From Shouchella patagoniensis (GTDB taxonomy: Bacteria; Bacillota; Bacilli; Bacillales; Bacillaceae_D), in assembly GCF_002019705.1 (NCBI RefSeq), contig NZ_KV917377.1:2106565-2170564 (forward strand): DNA of 64,000 nt, given 5' to 3'. Both the position numbers and the translations under genes were made by a program. Under the pieces are notes generated by a model. The model ran no database searches, had not been told where the DNA came from, and saw only the letters and a list, made by a program, of their open reading frames with translations. Shown in pieces: positions 1 through 8,290 of the stretch (within the stretch, counting starts at the first letter, position 1; each line of letters starts with the position of its first letter).

Positions 1-528
1 AGGCTTTTCATCAACTTGCTCGATTTCTTTTGTGCGTTCTACTTTACCTGTCATTCCATCAATTTCAATTTCAAGCTTCTTGCCATTCTCCTTCGCCACA
101 ATCGCTTTATATGTTTTGTCGTCTTCCCGATAGTCAACCGTTTCGACTGTTCCTTCGCCTTCACGTGTAGCAATCTGTTCTATTTCTTCCAGAGAAATTG
201 GTTCCTTGTTTTCATCATCGCCAGGCTGTTTGGCATCGCCTTTCTTTTCTTCTTGGTTAAGCTGCTCAACTTTTCCTGTAGCAGCATCAACGAAGAGCAC
301 ATACGTCCCAGCGTCTTCTTCAATCAAAACTTTATACGTTTCTTTTCCGTTTGCATGCGTTAGTTCGGAAGATAGGATGTCGCCAGCGAATTTGGAACTT
401 ACAACTTGCTTGACTTCTTCTTCCGTCATGAGCGGCTCATTCGTGCCGATCATATATTGGGCACTTCCAAGCACAATCGCCACGGCAACCAGACCTATGC
501 CGATTCCCCAATACACTTTTTTCTTCAT
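1..528 (-). CDS. PepSY-domain membrane-anchored protein (YkoI-like), C-terminus cut by the window edge
   Basis: The gene runs off the left edge; 176 codons are visible. The N-terminus is KKK followed by a hydrophobic segment (about residues 5-20), giving a membrane anchor or uncleaved signal. After it come two PepSY-like repeats (TYKVLIEEDAGTYVLFVDAATGKVE and a second ending in IDGMTGKVE) joined by an acidic linker. ATG at 528 is preferred over ATG at 534 because the GGAGG lies 7 nt before the first and touches the second. It lies downstream of the kinase gene. The order regulator-kinase-PepSY matches B. subtilis ykoG-ykoH-ykoI, so it probably modulates or is controlled by this sensor system (inference). 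Confidence 0.8.
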   Translation of the reverse strand, partial: MKKKVYWGIGIGLVAVAIVLGSAQYMIGTNEPLMTEEEVKQVVSSKFAGDILSSELTHANGKETYKVLIEEDAGTYVLFVDAATGKVEQLNQEEKKGDAKQPGDDENKEPISLEEIEQIATREGEGTVETVDYREDDKTYKAIVAKENGKKLEIEIDGMTGKVERTKEIEQVDEKP

Positions 529-606
529 GTCCATACCTCCTACTCTTGCTATTCTCCCACCATATTATTACAACTAAAGAAGAAACAGATTAAAAGAACA
601 TGAGAA

Positions 607-1968
607 CTAGAGATGTGGATTAAGCGGAAGATGGACAGTGACGGTTGTACCTATCCCGTCTACACTAGAAAGCTTGATTTTTCCATGGTGAGCTTCAACA
701 ATCCGCTTGGCAATTGGCAAGCCTAAACCTGACCCTCCAGTCTCCCGGGTCCGCGATTTGTCCACCCGGTAAAAGCGATCATACACTTTATCTACCTCAT
801 CTGCCGGAATGCCCTCCCCTTTGTCTTTTATATCTAATTGAACCCCTGACGCCGTGCGGGAGATAGAAAGGTTAACTGGCTCAGAGCTGTATTTTATCGC
901 ATTATCCAATAAAATAAAGAACACTTGTTTTAATTTTTGAGCATCACCTTCCAAGCTAATTTCCTCTTCATCAGCCTCTACAACAATTGACCGCTGAAAT
1001 GCTTTTTCCAAGTTTCTTGCTGCTTCTTTTGCCACCGAAGTTATATTCATTTTTTCATAATCAATCGTAAACTGGCTCTCGTCTTTAGCCAGTAACAACA
1101 TTTGTTGGGTCATCTCTTTCATTCGGACCGCCTCTGAATAAATGGCCTCAACCGCTTCATCCAAAACGTCTGGCTTTTCTTTGCCCCATCTTTTCAGCAG
1201 TTTAGCATAGCTTTCGACTACTGTTAACGGGGTCTTTAACTCATGTGAGGCATCCGAGACAAACTGTTCTTGCTTATTGTAATTCGCTTCGAGCAAGTCC
1301 ATCATCCGATTAAACGTTTGCGCCATTTTTGCAAGCTCATCGTTTGACTTCTGCTCAAGGGGAATATGCTTAAACGTTCCGCGTTTTTGGATTTCTTCCA
1401 TCGTTTGGATCATCGAAACAATCGGGTTGACAATTAACTTACTTAACACTCTTCCTCCTAAAAAGGACGGAATTAAAATAATCAAGGTGGCAATTGTCAA
1501 AATCACTTGCAGTACCCTCATCGTATTCGCGATAGCCGTCTGGTCTTCGACCAATTCGAGAGTAGCGACTTCCCCGTTCTCCCAAATAATCGGATGGACG
1601 GCTACTGTGTATAGGGTCTCTCCTATTTTACTTACTTCACTGTGTTCGCCCTCACGGTAAATGGCCGGAAGCTTTGTCATTTCACTGCTCGTACTTGGGG
1701 CAACGTTAAGCAAACTGGCATTGTCTTGGGAGATGACCCGAATCATCGAATCAGCAGGCAAATAGGCTCTTAAAAAGCGAGGCATATCCAAATTTTCATC
1801 GGTCGAATGCAATACTTCTGTAATAGTGTCCATCTGCGTTACCGTTCGCTCTACCGCTTCATCTCTCATCACTTTTTGGAAGACAAAATAAATTGAGCCA
1901 TTCGCCAAAAGCAATACCAGCAGCAGAAAAACGGTGGAGAACACCGTAATGCGGTTTTTAATATTCAT
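607..1968 (-). CDS. Sensor histidine kinase (YkoH-like)
   Basis: This 453-residue membrane kinase has an N-terminal transmembrane segment (about 8-30), an extracytoplasmic sensor of about 120 residues, a second membrane segment near 150-175, a HAMP linker, and a HisKA dimerisation domain with the phospho-accepting His in SHELKTPL. The HATPase_c domain carries an N box (LLDNAIKYS), DKGEGIP and GSGLGLPIAK. The start codon follows the regulator stop by 3 nt, so the two genes are translationally linked. It should phosphorylate the adjacent OmpR-type regulator. The signal is unknown; the YkoGH family resemblance rests on gene order and overall architecture. Confidence 0.9.
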   Translation of the reverse strand: MNIKNRITVFSTVFLLLVLLLANGSIYFVFQKVMRDEAVERTVTQMDTITEVLHSTDENLDMPRFLRAYLPADSMIRVISQDNASLLNVAPSTSSEMTKLPAIYREGEHSEVSKIGETLYTVAVHPIIWENGEVATLELVEDQTAIANTMRVLQVILTIATLIILIPSFLGGRVLSKLIVNPIVSMIQTMEEIQKRGTFKHIPLEQKSNDELAKMAQTFNRMMDLLEANYNKQEQFVSDASHELKTPLTVVESYAKLLKRWGKEKPDVLDEAVEAIYSEAVRMKEMTQQMLLLAKDESQFTIDYEKMNITSVAKEAARNLEKAFQRSIVVEADEEEISLEGDAQKLKQVFFILLDNAIKYSSEPVNLSISRTASGVQLDIKDKGEGIPADEVDKVYDRFYRVDKSRTRETGGSGLGLPIAKRIVEAHHGKIKLSSVDGIGTTVTVHLPLNPHL

Positions 1969-1971
1969 CTC

Positions 1972-2658
1972 TCATTCCTTTATTGTATAGCCGACTCCCC
2001 GCACCGTATGGAGATATGGCGCCGAAAAAGGGGCATCGACTTTTTTTCTCAAATAGCGGATGTACACATCTACTACGTTTGTTTCCCCATAGTAATCATA
2101 CCCCCAAACTTGCTCGATGATCTGTTCACGGCTCAGCACTTGGTTCTTATGCTGGATAAGAAAGACCAATAAATCAAACTCCCTTGGCGTTAGTTCGATT
2201 CGCTTAGCGTTTCTTGTCACTTCCCGGGTTTTAATGTTAATCGTCAAATCACCCAACAAGTGTTGCTTTTCTTCCTCTTGTTCATGTTGAAACTGATTGA
2301 TGCGCAAACACGCCCGAATTCTTGCGAGTAACTCTTCGATTTCAAACGGCTTCGTCACATAATCATTCGCCCCTAAATCAAGCCCGCTCACTTTATCAGG
2401 CAACGAATCACGCGCCGTCAACAAAATAACCGGCGTCTGGCTCTTGCTTCGAATACGCCTCAACACTTCCATTCCACTCAACTCAGGGAGCATGACGTCT
2501 AGCAAGACAAGATCCCAGTGCCCTTCCTTAAACGCTTCCAAACCAGACACACCTGTCCAAGCGGCTGTCGTTTCATATCCTTCATGTTCCAGTTCTAATT
2601 GGATCAAGCGAGCAATCTTTTTCTCATCCTCAATAATTAAAATCGACTTTCCGCTCAT
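1972..2658 (-). CDS. OmpR-family response regulator (YkoG-like)
   Basis: The product has an N-terminal receiver domain with acidic pocket (EDEKK), phospho-Asp in LVLLDVMLPELSG and conserved Lys in YVTKPF, followed by a winged-helix DNA-binding domain ending in VDVYIRYLRKKV and TVRGVGYTIKE. An upstream ATG at 2676 is possible, but GGAGG stands 5 nt before the ATG at 2658, which gives the normal MSGKSILIIEDE start (228 residues). First gene of a regulator-kinase-PepSY operon. Confidence 0.92.
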   Translation of the reverse strand: MSGKSILIIEDEKKIARLIQLELEHEGYETTAAWTGVSGLEAFKEGHWDLVLLDVMLPELSGMEVLRRIRSKSQTPVILLTARDSLPDKVSGLDLGANDYVTKPFEIEELLARIRACLRINQFQHEQEEEKQHLLGDLTINIKTREVTRNAKRIELTPREFDLLVFLIQHKNQVLSREQIIEQVWGYDYYGETNVVDVYIRYLRKKVDAPFSAPYLHTVRGVGYTIKE

Positions 2659-2676
2659 CGCATCCTCCACTTCCAT

Positions 2677-3020
2677 CCCTCTTATACAATGGTTGGTTTG
2701 TTTTAAACAGCCAGTTTTTACTTAAAAGCATAGCACAGGAGAGGTGATTGAGAAAGGTGACACAAATTCAATTTTTGCACTATGACAGCGAAAACAGAAA
2801 CCTCATTGGACGTTTTGTGAGTAGCTTCTCTATCACGTTTGACAACTATCTTGTTTTTGCAATTTCGTTGTAATGAATCGATTAGCAAGCTTGTTTTTAA
2901 CTTGTTCGTTCCTTTTTGGTAATGGTAGTGAGGCATATTTAACGTATTTACTTTAACGGTTCGAATCTCCATGTTCTCACGTTATAAACCGAACTAAAAA
3001 ACATTTCTAAATAGAGTGAC
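2677..3020. other. Intergenic region without a convincing gene
   Basis: The region separates the divergent two-component and GntR/ABC operons. An 84-codon minus-strand frame (2718-2972) has no ribosome binding site and an unconvincing composition, so it is not called. Confidence 0.5.
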
Positions 3021-3027
3021 TTTTCCA

Positions 3028-3078
3028 TTGACATCAACATACCCATGTTATATGGTTAGTTGCATAAGTAATTAACCA
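3028..3078 (+). promoter_or_regulatory. Promoter and likely auto-operator of the GntR/ABC operon
   Basis: A TTGACA -35 (3028-3033) and TATGGT -10 (3051-3056) are separated by 17 bp. An inverted repeat TGGTTA (3053-3058) / TAACCA (3073-3078) overlaps the -10 and start point, where a YtrA-type GntR repressor would act. The promoter match is seen directly; the operator role is inference. Confidence 0.6.
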
Positions 3079-3091
3079 CGGAGGCTAAGAG

Positions 3092-3463
3092 ATGGTATTT
3101 ACTTTTTCAGACGATCAGCCGATCTTTAAGCAAATTACCTATAGAATCGCAAATGACATTGTAAGTGGCGCTTTAAAAGAAGGGGATCAAGTACCCTCTA
3201 CTAACGAATTTGCCAAAGTGTTCCAAATAAATCCCGCTACAGCCGCAAAAGGGATCAATCTTCTCGTTGAACAAGACATCTTATATAAGAAAAGAGGGAT
3301 CGGCATGTTTGTTGCCGCAGGGGCCCGACAAAAATTGCTTGCCGAACGTAGAGAAACATTTGTCACTTCTTATCTTGAACCATTGTTAAAGGAAGCAGCC
3401 CAGATTGAACTCAACAACGAAGAGATTAAGCGTTTGATTGACGAAAGGGGAAAACAGAGATGA
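3092..3463 (+). CDS. GntR-family transcriptional regulator, YtrA subfamily
   Basis: A 123-residue repressor with an N-terminal winged helix (PIFKQITYRIANDIVSGALKEGDQVPS, then NPATAAKGINLLVEQDILYKKRGIGMFV) and only a short C-terminal helix pair. That short tail is typical of YtrA-type GntR proteins, which control linked ABC transporters. Its stop overlaps the ATG of the ATPase gene (ATGA), so the three genes form one coupled operon. Likely autorepressor responding to cell-envelope-active compounds (family knowledge, not shown here). Confidence 0.9.
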   Translation: MVFTFSDDQPIFKQITYRIANDIVSGALKEGDQVPSTNEFAKVFQINPATAAKGINLLVEQDILYKKRGIGMFVAAGARQKLLAERRETFVTSYLEPLLKEAAQIELNNEEIKRLIDERGKQR

Positions 3464-4332
3464 AGATCGTTATGGAACATGTAGGAAAAGAAATGGACGG
3501 CCAGAAAATTTTAGATGATGTTACCTTTACGATTCAAGAACCTGGGATCTATGCCGTTTTAGGCCCCAATGGTGCCGGAAAAACGACCATTATGCATATC
3601 CTGTCAGGACTTTCAACATGTACTTCGGGAAACGTCATGATTGATGGGGAAAACCCTTTTGAAAACCGGGTGATCCTCGATAAAATCAGTTTTATCCAGG
3701 AGAGCGAGAACTTTAAACCAACGTTAAAAGTGAGTCAAATCATTCATTATGTGCAAGCGTTTTATCCGAATTGGAATCATGAACTCGTAACAAAGTTGAT
3801 TACCCTCTTCAAACTGCCAATGAATAAACGATTAAACCAACTCTCAAAAGGAATGGTCTCTGCCTTAAACATGAGCATCGGCTTAGCGAGTCGCGCCCCC
3901 TTAACGATTTTTGATGAACCTTATATCGGGATGGATGCGACTGCACGAAAAAAACTATATGCTGAAATTATTGAAGATTATGTCGATCATCCCCGGGTCA
4001 TCTTGTTTTCAACCCACTTTATTGAAGAAACGCAAAACATTTTTGAACATGCATTAATCGTCCAAAATGGAACGATTAAACTGTTCACAAGCATTGATGA
4101 ATTAACGAGCCGCGCTATGAAGATCAGTGGACCAATCGATGTGATCCAATCACTTGGAATACCAGAACAAAAGATCTTATCTTATCAAGAATTTATGTCA
4201 GAGGCTTCCGTCACCACTTTTCTTGAGAATGGTGAAGACTTGCATGTTCCACCTACTTGCCAAGCAATCCCATTGCCATTGCAAGAATTCTTTATTGATT
4301 TTACAAGCGAGAAGGAGAGTGTGGTTTCATGA
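3460..4332 (+). CDS. ABC transporter ATP-binding protein
   Basis: The 290-residue ATPase has Walker A GPNGAGKT (about 35-42), a degenerate signature LSKGM in place of LSGGQ, Walker B LTIFDEPYIGMD and H-loop STHF. The C-terminal 70 residues form a regulatory extension. The altered signature is common in YtrB/YhcG-type exporters. It overlaps its regulator upstream and its permease downstream by 4 nt each. The substrate cannot be told from sequence. Confidence 0.9.
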   Translation: MKIVMEHVGKEMDGQKILDDVTFTIQEPGIYAVLGPNGAGKTTIMHILSGLSTCTSGNVMIDGENPFENRVILDKISFIQESENFKPTLKVSQIIHYVQAFYPNWNHELVTKLITLFKLPMNKRLNQLSKGMVSALNMSIGLASRAPLTIFDEPYIGMDATARKKLYAEIIEDYVDHPRVILFSTHFIEETQNIFEHALIVQNGTIKLFTSIDELTSRAMKISGPIDVIQSLGIPEQKILSYQEFMSEASVTTFLENGEDLHVPPTCQAIPLPLQEFFIDFTSEKESVVS

Positions 4333-5012
4333 ACCAAATTAAATCACTCATTTATGTCATGTATCCAGAAGTATTAAAATCCTTAATCATTTTTTGGTCG
4401 ATTATGGCAGCCATTCTCGCTTCCGGGTATGTCATTGCGACAATGTCATCAACAACAGAGGTCTTTCTCATCATGTGGCCATTCTTTCTCGTTTGGTTAT
4501 CAATCACAAGCTTCCAATTAGTAAAAACTGACTTCCATTACGCTTTAAAACTCGGCGCAACAAGGAACCAGTTTTTAGTCGCTTGCCTTGTTTTACTCAT
4601 ACTTGTCATTCTAATTGGCGAAGGTATTCATTGGTTATACCTTAACCTATTCCCAGAGATTTCAAGCTTGCTTGGTCTGCAATCTGTGACCCTCGTCCAT
4701 TGGGGTATTGTCCTCCCCGAACTGTCAACTGGCCTTGTTCTAGGCTATGATTTGATTCTTGGACTTCTTTTTAGCACCATGTTTTTTGCGATCGCTAGTA
4801 TCAAGCATCAATACGGAAAATTACCAGTCTTCGTTTTTCTCGGAGTACTAGCCGTTCTCATCCTTATTCCAAGCGTTCAGCGAGCAATACTTGATTGGGG
4901 GATTAGCCTTTATAACGGTGAAAACGTATTAACTGTCTTTTGGGTCGCACTACCAGCTTTCATTGCTCTTTTGATTAGTCGAACGATCTTACTAAGAGCC
5001 TCCTTACGTTAA
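4329..5012 (+). CDS. ABC transporter permease
   Basis: A 227-residue protein with about six hydrophobic segments and no soluble domain. It is the third gene of the coupled GntR-ATPase-permease operon and is followed by a strong terminator. Probably the membrane partner of the preceding ATPase. No family name can be assigned with confidence beyond ABC-2-like permease. Confidence 0.8.
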   Translation: MNQIKSLIYVMYPEVLKSLIIFWSIMAAILASGYVIATMSSTTEVFLIMWPFFLVWLSITSFQLVKTDFHYALKLGATRNQFLVACLVLLILVILIGEGIHWLYLNLFPEISSLLGLQSVTLVHWGIVLPELSTGLVLGYDLILGLLFSTMFFAIASIKHQYGKLPVFVFLGVLAVLILIPSVQRAILDWGISLYNGENVLTVFWVALPAFIALLISRTILLRASLR

Positions 5013-5030
5013 CGTGCTTGCTACACAAAG

Positions 5031-5060
5031 AAAGCGCGATTTACATTGAATCGCGCTTTT
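5031..5060 (+). terminator. Rho-independent terminator of the GntR/ABC operon
   Basis: Perfect 11-bp stem AAAGCGCGATT / AATCGCGCTTT with a 7-nt loop, 18 nt after the permease stop. Confidence 0.85.
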
Positions 5061-5117
5061 AAAAATAGACTACTTTCTTAAAACAAAGCTGCACGTGTAT
5101 ATTCGCTTGCCTCTCCG

Positions 5118-5306
5118 TTAGTTGAAACGTGATATCTTCGCTAAAAAATACCTCGCATTAATAAAGAACATACTGCCAATAAAGAAGAGAATGAGCATCA
5201 CCCAACTGAAGATTGCTGAATTCGAATCATTAAAACCGTAAACGCTTATTAGATTGATAACGACCATTGCTACCATCATTACATACATCCACTTTACATA
5301 GTTCAT
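5118..5306 (-). CDS. Small two-helix membrane protein
   Basis: This 62-residue protein is almost wholly hydrophobic, with two membrane segments (about 7-24 and 33-53) and a basic C-terminus (RYFLAKISRFN). A GAGAGG ribosome binding site lies 11 nt upstream. No family recognised. A possible 41-codon reading frame lies just upstream in the same direction. Confidence 0.55.
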   Translation of the reverse strand: MNYVKWMYVMMVAMVVINLISVYGFNDSNSAIFSWVMLILFFIGSMFFINARYFLAKISRFN

Positions 5307-5336
5307 CGGTACACCATCCTCTCCCTAATCGTTCTT

Positions 5337-5462
5337 CTAGTAAATCATTTTCCCTGTTTCAATTCTTATCCTCATATTTTCTAAAATTCGTTCTACATTT
5401 GCACTTATTTCTTGTCCTTTAAATGCTCTTAAAAAGAAAATATTTGTATATGTCTTTCGCAA
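5337..5462 (-). CDS. Possible small protein (41 aa, TTG start)
   Basis: A TTG at 5462 follows AGGGAAG by 9 nt and opens a frame reading MRKTYTNIFFLRAFKGQEI and ending ETGKMIY. It is balanced in composition and ends just before the ribosome binding site of the small membrane protein. There is no homology to cite; it could be a real short upstream gene or chance. Confidence 0.25.
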   Translation of the reverse strand: MRKTYTNIFFLRAFKGQEISANVERILENMRIRIETGKMIY

Positions 5463-5512
5463 TTTTCCCAACTTCCCTTTCGTGATTCACACAAATAAAG
5501 TACCTATGTATA

Positions 5513-5524
5513 ACTCAATTGAGT
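5513..5524. promoter_or_regulatory. 12-bp perfect palindrome upstream of ahpC
   Basis: ACTCAATTGAGT is a perfect dyad in the 360-bp gene-free stretch before ahpC. It could be an operator for an unidentified regulator. It is about 200 bp from the ahpC promoter, so the link is weak. Confidence 0.25.
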
Positions 5525-5725
5525 GAACAGGCTGGAAGAACAACCACCAGCACTCATCTCTACCTGATTAACAACACTTAAAAAGGGAATGGATCTAAGA
5601 CCCGTTTTATTCTCACTAAATACTAGTTAAATGATAAACAATAATGGGTATACAAAAATAAACAACCTTTATTTAGTCAATTTATGAACAATATGTGACG
5701 TTTAACCATTTGATTATCAACTATA

Positions 5726-5773
5726 TTGACAAACACTCATGATTATTTAATAATGAATACATAATTAGAATTA
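5726..5773 (+). promoter_or_regulatory. Putative ahpCF promoter with a PerR-box-like element
   Basis: TTGACA (5726-5731), a 17-bp spacer and AATAAT (5749-5754) form a plausible sigma-A promoter. Positions 5759-5773 (ACATAATTAGAATTA) resemble the PerR consensus TTATAATNATTATAA at roughly 9 of 14 defined positions and would lie over the start point. In B. subtilis ahpCF is PerR-repressed; here this is inference from a partial match. Confidence 0.4.
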
Positions 5774-5821
5774 ATACAAATTAAGCCTTTGCTTAATTTA
5801 TTACTTAGGAGGATTTTTTTT

Positions 5822-6385
5822 ATGTCACTTATCGGTAAGCAAGTAGCACCATTCACAGCTCAAGCGTATAAAAATGGTGAATTCGTTGAGGTAACAGACG
5901 AAACAATGAAAGGGAAATGGAGCGTTGTTTGTTTCTACCCAGCTGACTTCAGCTTTGTATGCCCAACTGAATTAGAAGACCTTCAAAATCAATACGAAGA
6001 GTTAAAATCACTTGGCGCAGAAGTATACTCTGTTTCAACAGATACACACTTCGTACACAAAGGTTGGCACGATAGCTCTGAAAAAATTGGTAAAATCACG
6101 TACACGATGATTGGTGATCCTTCTCAAGCGATTTCTCGTGATTTCCAAGTATTAAATGAAGCATCTGGTCTTGCAGACCGTGGTACATTCATCCTTGATC
6201 CAGAAGGCGTGATCCAAGCAGTTGAAATTAATGCAGATGGAATTGGCCGCGATGCAAGCATCCTTGTAAACAAAATTAAAGCAGCACAATATGTACGTAA
6301 CAATCCAGGTGAAGTCTGCCCAGCTAAATGGGAAGAAGGAACTGACACACTTACACCAAGCCTTGACCTAGTAGGTAAAATCTAA
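5822..6385 (+). CDS. ahpC: Alkyl hydroperoxide reductase subunit C (AhpC, 2-Cys peroxiredoxin)
   Basis: A 187-residue typical 2-Cys peroxiredoxin that reduces H2O2 and organic hydroperoxides in the cytoplasm. The peroxidatic Cys sits in [17 protein letters not shown] and the resolving Cys in [14 protein letters not shown] lies 9 nt before the ATG at 5822, so an upstream in-frame ATG at 5789 is rejected. ahpF, which recycles it, follows after 14 nt. Confidence 0.97.
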   Translation: MSLIGKQVAPFTAQAYKNGEFVEVTDETMKGKWSVVCFYPADFSFVCPTELEDLQNQYEELKSLGAEVYSVSTDTHFVHKGWHDSSEKIGKITYTMIGDPSQAISRDFQVLNEASGLADRGTFILDPEGVIQAVEINADGIGRDASILVNKIKAAQYVRNNPGEVCPAKWEEGTDTLTPSLDLVGKI

Positions 6386-6399
6386 GGAGTGTTTTAAAG

Positions 6400-7929
6400 A
6401 TGGCTCTTGCAGCAGAGATTAAGTCACAATTAAACCAATACATTCAGTTATTGGAGAACGACCTTGTCATTAAAGTAAACGCTGGTGAGGATTCTGTTTC
6501 AAATGAAATGGTTGACCTTCTTGATGAATTAACGGCAATGACATCAAAAATCACGCTTGAAAAAGCGGCTCTGCCAAGAACGCCAAGCTTTAGTGTAAAT
6601 CGTGTTGGAGAGGACACCGGCGTCACTTTCGCCGGTGTTCCTTTAGGTCATGAATTTACATCGCTTGTTTTGGCGTTACTTCAGGTAAGCGGACGACCAC
6701 CGAAGGTCGACCAAGCGGTAATTGATCAAATTAAAGGCATTGACGGCAAGCATCACTTTGAGTCTTACATCAGCTTATCGTGCCACAACTGTCCAGATGT
6801 GGTCCAAGCACTAAACATGATGAGTGTCATTAACCCAAACATTACACATACAATGATTGACGGTGCCGCTTTTAAAGAGGAAGTGGAAAGCAAAGAAATC
6901 ATGGCTGTTCCAACCGTCTTCATGAACGGACAACCTTTCGGAAGTGGGCGCATGTCCATCGAAGAAATGATTGCAAAGATGGGTGTTAGCGTTGATGCAG
7001 ACGAGCTTACAAGTAAAGATCCATTTGATGTGCTTGTTGTTGGCGGCGGCCCTGCTGGTTCAAGTGCAGCCATTTATGCGGCACGTAAAGGCATCCGCAC
7101 AGGTGTTGTCGCAGAGCGTTTTGGCGGCCAAGTGCTTGATACACTTAGCATCGAAAACTTCATTAGTGTTCCACACACCGAAGGCCCTAAACTAGCGGCT
7201 AGTCTCGAAGAACATGTGAAGACGTATAACGTTGATGTGATGAACCTACAAACAGCAAAGAAATTAGAGAAAAACGACCTGTTTGAATTAACGCTCGAAA
7301 ACGATGCGGTGTTAAAAGCAAAAACAGTGATTCTTTCAACTGGTGCTCGTTGGAGAAACGTCGGCGTACCTGGCGAACAAGAATTCAAAAACAAAGGCGT
7401 GGCGTATTGCCCCCACTGTGATGGTCCCCTCTTTGAAGGCAAAGATGTAGCTGTTATTGGTGGAGGAAACTCTGGAATCGAAGCGGCGATTGACCTTGCT
7501 GGAATTGTAAAACATGTAACAGTACTTGAATTTGCCCCTGAGCTAAAAGCAGATCGCGTCTTACAAGATCGCTTGCATAGCTTGCCAAATGTAACGGTTA
7601 TTACAAATGCCCAAACAACGGAAATTACAGGTGATTCCAATGTGAATGGTATTTCATATAAAGACCGCGCAACAGAAGAAATTCATCATGTTGAATTGCA
7701 AGGTGTATTTGTTCAAATTGGTCTTGTCCCTAATACAGAATGGCTTGGCGATTTCGTTGAACGTAACCGCATTGGTGAAATTGTCGTGGATAAGCATGGA
7801 TCAACAACGGTTCCTGGTTTATTCGCAGCTGGAGACTGTACGGACAGTGCCTACAACCAAATTATTATTTCGATGGGATCAGGCGCAACCGCTTCTTTAG
7901 GCGCGTTTGATTACATGATTCGCAATTAA
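6400..7929 (+). CDS. ahpF: Alkyl hydroperoxide reductase subunit F (AhpF, NADH:peroxiredoxin reductase)
   Basis: A 509-residue flavoprotein. The N-terminal tandem thioredoxin-like domain carries a CxxC (SCHNCPDV). The thioredoxin-reductase-like part has an FAD-binding [12 protein letters not shown], an NAD(P)H-binding [12 protein letters not shown], and the redox pair YCPHCDG between them. The C-terminal FAD motif is [11 protein letters not shown]. It transfers electrons from NADH to AhpC. Second gene of ahpCF, with a strong terminator just after it. Confidence 0.97.
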   Translation: MALAAEIKSQLNQYIQLLENDLVIKVNAGEDSVSNEMVDLLDELTAMTSKITLEKAALPRTPSFSVNRVGEDTGVTFAGVPLGHEFTSLVLALLQVSGRPPKVDQAVIDQIKGIDGKHHFESYISLSCHNCPDVVQALNMMSVINPNITHTMIDGAAFKEEVESKEIMAVPTVFMNGQPFGSGRMSIEEMIAKMGVSVDADELTSKDPFDVLVVGGGPAGSSAAIYAARKGIRTGVVAERFGGQVLDTLSIENFISVPHTEGPKLAASLEEHVKTYNVDVMNLQTAKKLEKNDLFELTLENDAVLKAKTVILSTGARWRNVGVPGEQEFKNKGVAYCPHCDGPLFEGKDVAVIGGGNSGIEAAIDLAGIVKHVTVLEFAPELKADRVLQDRLHSLPNVTVITNAQTTEITGDSNVNGISYKDRATEEIHHVELQGVFVQIGLVPNTEWLGDFVERNRIGEIVVDKHGSTTVPGLFAAGDCTDSAYNQIIISMGSGATASLGAFDYMIRN

Positions 7930-7933
7930 TAAC

Positions 7934-7974
7934 AAAAGCGACATCCTTAGCACTCTGCTAAGGATGTCGCTTTT
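7934..7974 (+). terminator. Terminator of ahpCF
   Basis: A 19-bp perfect stem (arms 7934-7952 and 7956-7974) with a 3-nt loop and a T run. It is symmetrical enough to act in both directions. Confidence 0.9.
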
Positions 7975-8007
7975 TTACTGTTAGTACGATTCACTGTGCG
8001 CACGTTT

Positions 8008-8112
8008 TTACTTATTTTCTATTCCTTCTACTGCTTTTTCCGGTACTTCCTCCCTGTTTTCTTCTGCAAAAGACCCCTTTGCCTCTAATAAGATAATGGC
8101 ATTCGGATTCAT
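8008..8112 (-). CDS. Possible small protein (34 aa)
   Basis: ATG at 8112 with AAAGGTG 11 nt upstream opens MNPNAIILLEAKGSFAEENR and ends EGIENK. The composition is charged and soluble, unlike random AT-rich DNA. It faces ahpF and could share its bidirectional terminator. No family recognised. Confidence 0.4.
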   Translation of the reverse strand: MNPNAIILLEAKGSFAEENREEVPEKAVEGIENK

Positions 8113-8290
8113 AGATTCTTCTTCACCTTTCTACTCTTTTTCCTCACCTCTCATTGATTTAGACAAATCCCTTCTGTTACTTGTCTCTGTCGGGCATAGC
8201 CATACTGACATAAAATAGGAACAGCTTATCGTGTACTCTGTATATGCAGATTCAACGAGCCTCAAAACGAATGTTAAGGAGTGTATGAAG

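Noticed and set aside
2718-2972. 84-codon minus-strand frame
   Set aside because: No ribosome binding site, mixed composition, and it lies in the promoter region of two divergent operons.
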